Shown: one piece after another, positions 34,651 through 42,712 of the stretch
Layout: every line of letters starts with the position of its first letter
Numbering within the stretch: the stretch's first letter is position 1
Assembly: GCF_030317035.1 (NCBI RefSeq)
Contig: NZ_JASZYK010000007.1
Location: 186,001 to 250,000 of the forward strand
DNA length: 64,000 nt
From: Variovorax sp. J22G73
GTDB lineage: Bacteria; Pseudomonadota; Gammaproteobacteria; Burkholderiales; Burkholderiaceae_C
Reading direction: 5' to 3'
The notes under the pieces: model-generated
Told to the model about the DNA's origin: nothing
What the model saw: only the letters and a program-made list of their open reading frames with translations
Database searches by the model: none
Made by a program: the position numbers and the translations under genes

Positions 34651-34911
34651 ATGTCCCATATCCGCCGAATCTCCCTGCACGTCGACGAGCCGGACCCCGG
34701 CCACTTCTACTGGGTGCTCATGGAGGAAGGCGACGATGCATCGCAATGGCGGGAGCTTGAATCTGCCAGTGAAGGCTATGACATGTGGCTCGACGCCCTG
34801 CAGGAAGGAATGAAAGCGCTGGTCACCTACGCTCCAGATGAGCGCATTGGACCACGCGAAGATAGTAGTGACGATGAAGATGCGTCGCCTGTAGGCCTCC
34901 CTTTGAAGTAG
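34651..34911 (+). CDS. Hypothetical small protein
   Basis: 86 residues from the ATG at 34651, 6 nt after AGGAG. It begins MSHIRRISLHVDEPDPGHFY, then a stretch WVLMEEGDDASQWRELESA, and has a very acidic tail (EDSSDDEDAS). The strand-rich front and Asp/Glu-rich end recall small phage cargo proteins; function unknown. Confidence 0.7.
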   Translation: MSHIRRISLHVDEPDPGHFYWVLMEEGDDASQWRELESASEGYDMWLDALQEGMKALVTYAPDERIGPREDSSDDEDASPVGLPLK

Positions 34912-34931
34912 GTCCCATTGGCCAAGGAGCC

Positions 34932-34960
34932 AAAAAAAATCCCCAGGCTGTGCTGGGGAT
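34932..34960 (-). terminator. Intrinsic terminator, mainly leftward
   Basis: ATCCCCAG (34939-34946) pairs with CTGGGGAT (34953-34960) over a 6-nt loop. Eight A to its left become a U-run on the minus strand, so it terminates leftward transcription from the small membrane genes at 35.0-35.9 kb. The T-poor right flank makes it weaker for the plus-strand gene ending at 34911. Confidence 0.8.
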
Positions 34961-34987
34961 CTTCATTTGCGACTACCAAACAGTTCG

Positions 34988-35515
34988 CTACCGAGCGAAA
35001 TGCCTTTCTATTTCATCCAATTTTGAGGGCGGAAGCGTAATAATCGCCTTAATCCCATTTTGGATTTTGGCGAAAATCATGCCGCAGAATGCTATGGGCA
35101 ACACATAAAGGCCCCAGCCAACCGTATTCCACAGAAGAATCTTATCCCCGTAGCGCACAACACGCTTCCGCATCTCGATCAACTCCAAGTCATCACACGA
35201 ATCGAACTCTCGGATACGAGCTTTCGCTTCCTCTCTAAAACTCGCATCCGTATCAAACTTGTGTTTGACCGCGGCGAACGTCCAAAGATTGAAACGCGGC
35301 ATCTCGTTTATGAGATTGTGGTACGACGCCCGAACACGAAAAGCGTGCTGCCTATTCGGCCCAGAGGAACGGGCGGCGATTTTCTCTACTTCGTCGGAAG
35401 CTTTGAGTAGCTTGAGCCGAACAAGCATTTGCTCAGACGGAGCTAAGATTCCGTCTGCAATAAAGTGCAAAAACGCAAACAGCGTCAGTGCAAGAATTAA
35501 GATTCCTATAAACAT
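34988..35515 (-). CDS. Hypothetical two-helix membrane protein
   Basis: 175 residues with an N-terminal membrane helix (FIGILILALTLFAFLHFIAD), a charged helical middle (EVEKIAARSSGPNRQHAF, FREEAKARIREFDS) and a second helix near the C-terminus (VGWGLYVLPIAFCGMIFA). Lower GC than the chromosomal arms. It follows the next membrane gene by 2 nt and ends before the terminator at 34.9 kb. No recognised family. Confidence 0.7.
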   Translation of the reverse strand: MFIGILILALTLFAFLHFIADGILAPSEQMLVRLKLLKASDEVEKIAARSSGPNRQHAFRVRASYHNLINEMPRFNLWTFAAVKHKFDTDASFREEAKARIREFDSCDDLELIEMRKRVVRYGDKILLWNTVGWGLYVLPIAFCGMIFAKIQNGIKAIITLPPSKLDEIERHFAR

Positions 35516-35517
35516 AT

Positions 35518-35859
35518 CTATTTCCCTGGTTTCGGGGCTTTTTGTCCGGCCTTGAATGCATTCAGCTGTTCTGTAAATTCTCTACGCATTCTTTGCGCAT
35601 GAAAATACCAGAAAAATACAGTTAAAGCAAAAAGCAAAAATCCCAGATATTGCAGTGATCCCAGCGTTTCAAAAATCCAATGGATTAGCGGGACAATTTC
35701 ATGCTCAGGAATTCGCCAAATCAACAATAAAACAATGGCGCCAAGTATGGCGAAAGGGAATTGACCCTTATTGATAGACGTAATGAATACATCCCTAATT
35801 GCCTGTGCGTATCCAACTTTTGCTGGCGCTGGCGCCCCCGTCGGTTTCGTTACAGCCAC
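35518..35859 (-). CDS. Hypothetical two-helix membrane protein
   Basis: 113 residues with two hydrophobic segments (FPFAILGAIVLLLIWRI and YLGFLLFALTVFFWYFH) and a basic C-terminus. It is the first gene of a two-gene leftward unit with the protein at 34988-35515. AT-rich relative to the flanks, consistent with acquired DNA. Small paired membrane proteins on islands are sometimes toxins or abortive-infection components; nothing here proves that. Confidence 0.7.
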   Translation of the reverse strand: MAVTKPTGAPAPAKVGYAQAIRDVFITSINKGQFPFAILGAIVLLLIWRIPEHEIVPLIHWIFETLGSLQYLGFLLFALTVFFWYFHAQRMRREFTEQLNAFKAGQKAPKPGK

Positions 35860-36183
35860 TTCGTCTCGCTTTGACTAGTCATCGTTTGTAAGTATTTGTG
35901 ATGACTGGCGAGCTTACCTCGCTACTGCAGGTTTGCAAGCAATGCAAGCCCTGTAGACACCCGACTGTGGTTGTAGTTCAACATTTGGTCAAGTCAGCAA
36001 ATGGCTGATGGTGCTACCCGCCAGACGAGCGGTAACTATCGATCCGCGAAGGCTGTCCGGATCGCCGACAACCCCGAAGAGGCGCCTCAGATGCTGCTTG
36101 GGCTGCTGCACCGGCAGCTCCAGTATCTATTCACTTCTCGATTCAAAAATCCAGCCTGCCGAGTGAGCGAGCCCCGCGAGTAT
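35860..36183. other. Stretch without a confident gene
   Basis: Contains the presumed promoter of the leftward membrane gene pair. A 13-base direct repeat AGTATCTATTCAC occurs at about 36122 and 36179. A short rightward frame at 36001-36198 has no ribosome-binding site and is not called. Confidence 0.5.
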
Positions 36184-36549
36184 CTATTCACGGGGTAACG
36201 GCCGGCCCAGCGGTAGCGCGTAGTCCGGCGTCCCAAGATCGCTCGCAGACGGCGCCAGCAACCCGGAGCCGGTCAGCGTAGCCTCTGACGACTTCCTCGC
36301 GCGCGTCAGCCCGGCCAAGCAGGTCGGCGAACACTCCGATGGGATCGGGACCACCCTCACCCGGCCTTGGGCCGAAAGCTCCGGAAAGCGCTCGGGCTCG
36401 CTCAACGGCGCGCGGTAGACGCCGCGCATGCGCTCACCATCAGCGCGAGCCCCGGCGAGATCAGTTTCCAGGAATGCGATGTGTGCTTGACCATCTCGGG
36501 CGTGGGTGCGAGGCGGAGGGCGCCGCCGTATGAATCCCAACCACGCCAT
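36184..36549 (-). CDS. Doubtful hypothetical protein
   Basis: A 121-residue leftward frame whose ATG follows the stop of the next gene by one base (TGAAATG), which favours it. Composition is rich in Arg, Pro and Ala, and the frames on the other strand look no worse, so coding is uncertain. No domain recognised. Confidence 0.3.
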   Translation of the reverse strand: MAWLGFIRRRPPPRTHARDGQAHIAFLETDLAGARADGERMRGVYRAPLSEPERFPELSAQGRVRVVPIPSECSPTCLAGLTRARKSSEATLTGSGLLAPSASDLGTPDYALPLGRPLPRE

Positions 36550-36550
36550 T

Positions 36551-37084
36551 TCACTCGGACTTGTGAGTCCTGTCGATGAGGCCCAGCACCTGGTTGTGAA
36601 AATCCACGAACTCGCTCCTCCAATGAGCCCAACTGCCCCCGCTGATGTGGGCAGCGGAGCGTCGGTGAATTTCTACGGCGGCAGCCCTCAAGATCAAATG
36701 TGCCCCGAGCGCCTCACCGCGCAACGAGGCAATGGGAACAAGCTGCGAAATCGTGCAGGCGTCGGCCAGCGCGTGTCGGTGTGCATCGAAGTCCTCGAAC
36801 TTCTGGTTGTCGCATGCCCTGATGAAGTCTTGAGAAATCACAGCGAGCTGCGCAGCGAACGTCTTTGCCACATCTTTCGCAGCACTCAAAGCATCCTGTC
36901 GAGCCTTCGCAGGCAATCGGATTGCGATGTAGAGAGCAACGATGGCGCCGATTGCCTGCGCCCATCCCGACCATTCGCCCTTCTGCATGCAAGCCCACCA
37001 TGGTTCGAACCATGGCCACCAACGGTCTGCCCAAAACAAGCAGTACTCCGGGGGCGGCGGTGGCGCGGGCAGCAGTTGCAGCAT
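36551..37084 (-). CDS. Hypothetical membrane-anchored protein
   Basis: 177 residues beginning MLQLLPAPPPPPEYCLFWAD, with a Trp-rich front, one membrane helix near residue 45 (WAQAIGAIVALYIAIRL) and a soluble helical C-terminal part with several conserved-looking Cys/His. GGAG lies near the start. This front-anchored form is common among phage-island genes of Burkholderiales; function unknown. Confidence 0.7.
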   Translation of the reverse strand: MLQLLPAPPPPPEYCLFWADRWWPWFEPWWACMQKGEWSGWAQAIGAIVALYIAIRLPAKARQDALSAAKDVAKTFAAQLAVISQDFIRACDNQKFEDFDAHRHALADACTISQLVPIASLRGEALGAHLILRAAAVEIHRRSAAHISGGSWAHWRSEFVDFHNQVLGLIDRTHKSE

Positions 37085-37138
37085 TCATGTTCTCCTCGTT
37101 TGGCGCGCATCGTAGCGCGCAAAGAAAAGGCCGCCGGC

Positions 37139-37378
37139 TCAGCCTTCCAGATCGAACTGCCCCTGCAGCGTGCGGATGATTTGCGCGATGTCTGCGCGGT
37201 GCGTGCCGCGGTCTGTGACGATCCTGACCGTCCAGTTAGGGCCGCCTTCCTCGGACTGCATTCCGATTACGCCGCCGCGGTGCACATCCGTCTGTTGGCC
37301 TCGAAGGCCCGGCAAGGCTTCGATGCGCTGAATCAGCATCTGCTGCAGCTGCTTGGCGGTGCGGGTGGACTTGGCCAT
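37139..37378 (-). CDS. Hypothetical small protein
   Basis: 79 residues from MAKSTRTAKQLQQMLIQRIE. It has a helical beginning and a strand-rich end (NWTVRIVTDRGTHRADIAQI). No recognised family. The frame continues upstream, but the start next to the preceding gene end (37390) is the sensible one. Confidence 0.65.
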   Translation of the reverse strand: MAKSTRTAKQLQQMLIQRIEALPGLRGQQTDVHRGGVIGMQSEEGGPNWTVRIVTDRGTHRADIAQIIRTLQGQFDLEG

Positions 37379-37389
37379 TCTGCGGCCCT

Positions 37390-37776
37390 TCAGCCGAGCA
37401 GGTCTTTTACGTACGGCCAAGCCGACACAGCGAAGGCAGCAAGAGCCACGGCTATAGCCCAGCCTGCCCACCTCGCCGAGCGCTCGGCGGCGGCGATTGC
37501 ACGCTCTTCGCGGTCGGCCTTCCCTTGGTCAGAAACGCGGTGTGCTTTCGAGTCGGCAACCTTCAAAAAAGCCTCTACGGACGCCTTGTTCTTGCCGGCG
37601 AAATCGCCACGCTCCAAACGGTGCCGCAGCTCATCGACCGGGTCATCTTCGCCCGTGAAGGCGAGCGTCTTGTACTCAGCCTCTTCTCGCCATTCGGCCA
37701 TCCAACGTTCGATGTCCCTATGGCTCTGCCAGTCGCAGTTTTCGATTCCCATCCCCGACCCCTTTCCCTTGGACAT
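37390..37776 (-). CDS. Hypothetical C-terminally anchored protein
   Basis: 128 residues from the ATG at 37776 (ATG 37753 also possible). The soluble, charged N-terminal part (DIERWMAEWREEAEYKTLAF) is followed by a coiled, basic stretch and a C-terminal membrane helix (WAGWAIAVALAAFAVSAWPY). It lies 11 nt upstream of the next gene in a leftward series. Confidence 0.65.
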   Translation of the reverse strand: MSKGKGSGMGIENCDWQSHRDIERWMAEWREEAEYKTLAFTGEDDPVDELRHRLERGDFAGKNKASVEAFLKVADSKAHRVSDQGKADREERAIAAAERSARWAGWAIAVALAAFAVSAWPYVKDLLG

Positions 37777-37920
37777 CGCATTGTGGACCTCCTCGACACC
37801 TCCCCAAGCACGGGCGCGCGCTCTAGATCCAGGCCGTGCAAATGGCCGTCCACCAACCCACCAGATGCGCTGCGACACGTCGCAGTTGCAGGGTACCGCC
37901 CGTGCCGTGCGGTTTCCCTA

Positions 37921-38187
37921 TCAGATGCCGGATTCCCACTCGATGAGCTCAGCCAGCAGCCACTTCCCGTCCTTGCCGGGCGTGGGCACGTCGCCACGGC
38001 GAATGCGCGCCGTCAGAGTGTTGCTGCTCACGCCGAGCCGTTCGCACATCTCGGCGCGGGTCAGGCGCGCGCCGCCACTGCGGGCTAGGCCGACCAGCGC
38101 CGACGTCGCAGTGTCGAGTCGCCGCAAAATCTCGCGCTTGGCGCCCAACTGGCGCACCGGCTTCGACGGGATGACGCGGCGCTTCAT
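37921..38187 (-). CDS. Small helix-turn-helix DNA-binding protein
   Basis: 88 residues from the ATG at 38187. The second half, LTRAEMCERLGVSSNTLTAR followed by IRRGDVPTPGKDGKWLL, is a MerR/excisionase-like winged helix, in which RRGDVP is the recognition wing. It is probably a regulator or excisionase of the element. Confidence 0.7.
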   Translation of the reverse strand: MKRRVIPSKPVRQLGAKREILRRLDTATSALVGLARSGGARLTRAEMCERLGVSSNTLTARIRRGDVPTPGKDGKWLLAELIEWESGI

Positions 38188-38952
38188 TGAACGATCCTGG
38201 TAATCGATAGGCGCAAGGTGTGATCCACGGCCGGATGGCCTGCTTTTGGCCCATAACGGCGTCGCCGGCTGCGGCACGAGTATTTTCAAGGCGTAGCCGC
38301 TGTAAACATACTAAACGTGCCTCCGTCTCTATGCCTTCGGGAGCCTGGCTCAGAGGCGCGAAAAGCTGCGACAGCGTGCGACGAGGTGAGGCTCTGCGCG
38401 GAGATCAATACCGAACGAGCGTCAGTGAGACGCGATGAGAATTGCTGCGACTGCGTATGGCGCGCCGAGAAAGCTCGCGACCTCCTGCGACTCGTCGCGC
38501 CCACGTCGAAGCGGCAGGGGCTGGGTGCTGCACCAATGGGGGGGTTAGGTGCAGGCTTTGGTGACGACTTTGGTGTGGGGTCCGGTGCACATTCCTCGTG
38601 ATCGCTTCAACGCGTCCGACTCGTTTGCACTGGTCCGTGCACATCCGAGTGGCGTGCGGACCCGGCCGATCTGGGTGACCCGCCAAGACGCGGCCGGCCG
38701 GACACTGTTGAACGACCTGCACCGGGCTGCTGTAGCTCGCGGAAAAGCGACGGACGCGCACCGCCCCGGCTAGTTCATGCGCCGGCCTGAAACCCAGGCT
38801 CTGGCCCTGGCGATCGAAAAGCGTTGCACACCGGCGTGCATCGCTCCGGTCAACACGGTCCGAGGCGGAGCGCCCGGCGTTCAGGGTACGTACGTGTCCA
38901 AGGTGTTGGTGATCGCCTACCAGATGTGGATCAGCGGGTGGTTCGTACGAGG
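38188..38952. other. Stretch without a confident gene
   Basis: About 760 bases. A rightward frame 38549-38773 from a GTG (75 codons, MQALVTTLVWGPVHIPRD) and an antisense frame 38405-38998 are both open, but neither has a good ribosome-binding site or a recognised domain. The right edge runs into the palindrome array. Confidence 0.5.
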
Positions 38953-39068
38953 AGTTTCCCGATTTGAAATCGGGAAACTCGGAGAGCTGAGATTTCAATT
39001 CTCACCTTCTCCGAAAGGCGCATTTCAAATGACGCCTTCGCTCAAAGGTGACTTTTCAAAAAGCACCT
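38953..39068. repeat. Four regularly spaced palindromes with a TTTSAAA centre
   Basis: Four consecutive imperfect palindromes are centred at 38966, 38996, 39026 and 39057, that is 30, 30 and 31 bases apart. Every centre is TTT-G/C-AAA or a one-base variant. The first is perfect over 13 bases per arm (AGTTTCCCGATTT and its inverse, single central G). The others pair over 10-13 bases with one bulge or mismatch (GGAGAG.TGAGATTT, AAGGCGCATTT, AGGTGACTTTT). Arm sequences differ while arm length and centre are kept, which points to selection for structure. Ends 120 bases before the gene at 39190. Confidence 0.8.
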
Positions 39069-39189
39069 CCACGACGCAAAGCACGGCGTCAACATCGCTT
39101 CAGAAAGCGGATGGCAGAGAGTCGCGACCTTTCAACCGCGCGCGATGCCGTCACACTTTCCGTACGATCGCGGTGAAAGGAAGCTTTGC

Positions 39190-39885
39190 ATGGAAAACTC
39201 CTCAACGATGAATGCTGCCATCGACCGATCGCTCGAGTTGTCAGAATGGATCAGCGAGCACCACCCCGCCACCTTTCAAAACGACGGCCAGAACGCTATG
39301 GCTATGGCGTTCTTCTCAATCGCGCTGGACCACCGTGAAGCGATCTTGTGTTTGCTGAGGCACGGCGCGAGAACGTCGGCGTTTGCGCTTGCGCGACCTG
39401 TGTACGAGGCCTGCGTCAAAGGCTCCTGGGCGCAGCACTGCGCTACTGAAGCGGACCACTCAAAAGCGTTTGACCTGGGCGTCCTGCCGACGTTCGACGC
39501 CATGGTGCGAGCGCTGGGCAAGGTCAGAGAGACCGACGGTGTCTTCGGCCGGAGCAAGGCCATGGCCTGGGAAGCTCTTTCCGACTACGCGCACGGCGGG
39601 ATGAAGCAGGTGATCCGATGGCTCGGAGCAGACGGTGTTGCGCCGCAGCACTCGGAGACCGAAGTTCAGGAGCTCTTGAACCTCATGGACATTTATGGGT
39701 TGCTCGCGTGCATGGGAATTGTCGGCGTGGCCGGAGGCTCTCTGGACCTGCATGCCGGCAAGGCACAGGAGGTGATCGACCGACACAAGGAGTGGAAAGC
39801 CGAGCTATGCGCATCTCAGGGGCGCTCGACACTGGCGACCGCCGCCGCCAGCACCCCAGAGCGTGCGCGCGACCGAGGCATCTAG
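39190..39885 (+). CDS. Hypothetical protein
   Basis: 231 residues from the ATG at 39190, with AAAGGA about 9 nt upstream. All-helical, with LDHREAILCLLRHGARTSAF and RPVYEACVKGSWAQHCATEA; this resembles DUF5677/DUF6988-like proteins in general style, but I cannot assign a family with certainty. First gene downstream of the palindrome array. Confidence 0.7.
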   Translation: MENSSTMNAAIDRSLELSEWISEHHPATFQNDGQNAMAMAFFSIALDHREAILCLLRHGARTSAFALARPVYEACVKGSWAQHCATEADHSKAFDLGVLPTFDAMVRALGKVRETDGVFGRSKAMAWEALSDYAHGGMKQVIRWLGADGVAPQHSETEVQELLNLMDIYGLLACMGIVGVAGGSLDLHAGKAQEVIDRHKEWKAELCASQGRSTLATAAASTPERARDRGI

Positions 39886-39894
39886 AATGGGCCG

Positions 39895-40095
39895 ATGACC
39901 TCGTCACTGTTCACTGAGTACCTGCTGTGGAAGGCCATTGGCCTTGCCGTGGTGGTATTCGTGGTCAGCTTCCTCTATCGCGTCAGGACCGGTCGCTCGC
40001 TAACAGAGGACTTGAACGCAGCAGAAAAGGAACGGTCTGCGAGTCACCCAGCAGGCCAGGACCGCGGACCGACTGGCTCAGGTAGTCCGCAATAG
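39895..40095 (+). CDS. Small single-span membrane protein
   Basis: 66 residues, 9 nt after the preceding gene. One membrane helix (LWKAIGLAVVVFVVSFLYRV) followed by a short tail TGRSLTEDLNAAEKERSA. Its last 110 bases overlap, on the opposite strand, the end of the transglycosylase gene. Small proteins of this shape occur at the ends of phage modules. Confidence 0.55.
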   Translation: MTSSLFTEYLLWKAIGLAVVVFVVSFLYRVRTGRSLTEDLNAAEKERSASHPAGQDRGPTGSGSPQ

Positions 40096-42712
40096 CGCGG
40101 TCCAGCTCCGCAGGATCGGACAGCAGGCCGCTGATGCGCGCGGCTTTCCCGCGCTTCGCGGACTCACGCAAGGCATCGAGCATCGGGCCTGTGAACTTCC
40201 CGATAAACGGCGTTCGACTGGCCAGCAGATTCACGGCGCGGCTATCGAGTATTCCGAGGCCCAGGGCGTTCTGAACGTTCTGTGATGTATTCGAGCCCTT
40301 CGCCATGCCGAGACGTTCTGCTGCATCCGCACGTTCCAGGTTGCGCCCCACGCCAGTCAGGGTGGCTCGCTCACCTTCGTCGAACAAGCCGCCAATCGCT
40401 CCACTGCGGGCATCCAGCCAAGGATTGAACTTCGCGTTCGTCAAACGCCCGAGGGCGTCCGTGCGGTCTGCCGCCTGGGACACGGCGTAGTTCTTCAGTA
40501 GGGCTGTCGTCTCGGGTGTAGCGACGCGCTGAAAGGCAGCGATGTCATCCGCCTGCGACATCTTGGGATTGAAGAACAGCGGCGCGATCTCGGCACCCTG
40601 CGCCACCGCTTGGTTGTCGCCACCCTGACGGAATATTGAGTTCTGGGGGCCAGTACGGAACTGTGAGATCTGATCCCGCTTGGATTGCAGCGCGCGCTCC
40701 CACTGCGCCACGATGTCCGGAGGAAAGCTCTCGCCCACGGTGCCTCGCCCTTGCGACACTGCCTGCACGCGAGCGTCGATGTCGGCGACCATGGCACGCA
40801 AGGCCGCGGACTCCTTGTCAGCGCCGCCCGAGCTGTTCTCGATCTTGCGTGCCGCGGTCGTGAGCGAAGACCGAAGGTTCTGCACCTGCGCAAATGGCAC
40901 GGTTGCAACTTGTTGGCCAGTGGCCTGTGCCGCCTGCCCGCCCATCCCGATAGCAGTCTCAACAGCCTGGTTGGCCCGTTGACCTATGCCGAAGGTGCCG
41001 GGTCCAAGGAACCGATCTACCTGCGCCTGCATCTCGCCCGCCGGCACGATGAAGCGCGTTTCGTCGAGCGGGTCAACCCCTTGGAATGCACGGTTGGTGC
41101 GCGCGCGAGCAGCGGTGTCGGCGGCGGTGATCTGCGGGCCAGCTGTGTTTCCAAAGTTAGCCGCCGCGTCCTGCACTGTGCTGGTGACTGGAGATATTCG
41201 GTTCAGCGCCTCCAGGCGGGCGGCGTTCTGCGCCTGGTCACGAGCAATCAGCGCGGGCGCACCGCCGGGGGTGTTGCGCACCGTGCGCTCGAGCTGCGAG
41301 ATCTCCGGGTTCTGCAGGATCTGCGAGACGGTCGGCGCCTCGCCCACGATGTTTGGACCCTGCGCACGAAGCGCGGCCTGTACCTCGGCGATCTGCGTTG
41401 GCGTTGCGAACCCGCCGACATCAAGAACGCTTCGGGCGGCAGTGGTGCTCGGGGAAGCGGCCAACGCGCGGTAGGCCCTACCGGCCAGGTCGCCGGCCTT
41501 GTTCACACCCTGCAGCGCCGGCGGGAGGATGCCTCCGATCGCGGCGCCTATACCCGCATCAGCTGGATTCACCAGCCCCGCGGCCGCGCCACCGGCCACA
41601 GCACCGCCCGTGGCGCGCAGCGCGGTATTCCCCATGCGCCCGGCTAGCGTCGCGGGCGCTAGTCCTGTGCGGAAGCCGCCAGTGGCCACAGCATCGGCCA
41701 ACGGCGCGAGCACTGGTGCGGCGGCCCTCAGGGGCGCCGCGAGCACGCCCCCCACTGGCAGCGTGGCAGCAATATTCCCGGCCATGCGACCTGCCGTGAA
41801 CCAGCCACCGCCCTCGTTGTCGCGGTTGAAGTCGGCGAGACTTCGCGCACGCTCGGCGTTCTCTCGCTCGACCGGGGACATCGACTTCTGCCCCGTCACA
41901 AGGCTGGACACGCCGCTCGGGCGCTTGAACTTCGGGTCGATCAACCCATTCGGGTCATCGATACCAGACCACATATCCACGCCGGCCCTGGTGCCACTGT
42001 TGATGATCGTGTTCCCAATGTCGGCAAAGCCCGAGGCAGCCCCCTTGGCAAGCGCTGGTACGTCGGGGCTGATTCCCAACGCCGCCATGGCCGGGCCAAC
42101 GAAAGGGATCGTCGCAGTGAGCGCGCGTCGGCTAGCCGCGCCGTCTGGCTGCGAGGACTGCGTCTGCGGCACGGTGGCCGCAGGTGCCGCCGGGCGCGCG
42201 GGCGCAGCCGGCTGGGCGAACTTCGCACCGAGCTCGGCCCAGGGGTCTGGATCCTGCGATGGCTGCCTAACCTGGCCGGGCGCAAACTGCGCCGTCAGCG
42301 TGGCCCAGTCGTCAGATGGCGCATCCTGTTGCGCGCGTGCTTGCGGTTGCCCCATGCTGGCCGTCACTTTCTGGATGTAGTTGCGGGTCTCCGCTGGAGC
42401 CGCATTGAAGCCGTTGCGGGCGAGGTTGCCCTGGCCCCAGTTGTAGCCAGCGAGCGCGCGCGGCAGGTCGCCGCCGTACTGCTTCAGCAAGTCCGCGTAC
42501 ATGCGCGCGGCACCTGTGGCTGCCTGCGCCAGGTTGCTGGGGTCATCGACACCGTATTGCTGCGCGGTGGCCGGCATGAATTGAAAATGCCCCACGGCGC
42601 CTTTCGGTGAGCGCATGCTCCGGCCGCGGCCCGACTCGGCAGACCACACGCCGTCCAGCAGCCCCGATGGGAGGCCATACTGCGCTTCGAGTTGGTCGAA
42701 CAGTTCCATCAT
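39983..42712 (-). CDS. Phage internal virion protein with lytic transglycosylase domain (gp16-like)
   Basis: 909 residues. The first 120 residues are an SLT transglycosylase domain: GVWSAESGRGRSMRSPKGAV carries the catalytic Glu (E in AESGRG), followed by GHFQFMPATAQQYG and ALAGYNWGQGN. The rest is long, Ala/Gly-rich and helical without other enzyme motifs, as in podovirus ejection proteins such as T7 gp16 that cross the envelope and open peptidoglycan. It overlaps the upstream gene (ATGA). The size and the order after a mid-sized unknown and a small Gly-rich protein support a gp14-gp15-gp16-like set. Confidence 0.8.
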   Translation of the reverse strand: MMELFDQLEAQYGLPSGLLDGVWSAESGRGRSMRSPKGAVGHFQFMPATAQQYGVDDPSNLAQAATGAARMYADLLKQYGGDLPRALAGYNWGQGNLARNGFNAAPAETRNYIQKVTASMGQPQARAQQDAPSDDWATLTAQFAPGQVRQPSQDPDPWAELGAKFAQPAAPARPAAPAATVPQTQSSQPDGAASRRALTATIPFVGPAMAALGISPDVPALAKGAASGFADIGNTIINSGTRAGVDMWSGIDDPNGLIDPKFKRPSGVSSLVTGQKSMSPVERENAERARSLADFNRDNEGGGWFTAGRMAGNIAATLPVGGVLAAPLRAAAPVLAPLADAVATGGFRTGLAPATLAGRMGNTALRATGGAVAGGAAAGLVNPADAGIGAAIGGILPPALQGVNKAGDLAGRAYRALAASPSTTAARSVLDVGGFATPTQIAEVQAALRAQGPNIVGEAPTVSQILQNPEISQLERTVRNTPGGAPALIARDQAQNAARLEALNRISPVTSTVQDAAANFGNTAGPQITAADTAARARTNRAFQGVDPLDETRFIVPAGEMQAQVDRFLGPGTFGIGQRANQAVETAIGMGGQAAQATGQQVATVPFAQVQNLRSSLTTAARKIENSSGGADKESAALRAMVADIDARVQAVSQGRGTVGESFPPDIVAQWERALQSKRDQISQFRTGPQNSIFRQGGDNQAVAQGAEIAPLFFNPKMSQADDIAAFQRVATPETTALLKNYAVSQAADRTDALGRLTNAKFNPWLDARSGAIGGLFDEGERATLTGVGRNLERADAAERLGMAKGSNTSQNVQNALGLGILDSRAVNLLASRTPFIGKFTGPMLDALRESAKRGKAARISGLLSDPAELDRAIADYLSQSVRGPGLLGDSQTVPFLLRSSPLLASDRS

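Noticed and set aside
36001..36198. Small plus-strand gene
   Set aside because: No ribosome-binding site, includes the AGTATCTATTCAC direct repeats and has no protein-like character.
38953..39068. CRISPR-like array
   Set aside because: The repeating units are palindromes touching one another, with no constant repeat and variable spacer, and no cas genes are nearby.
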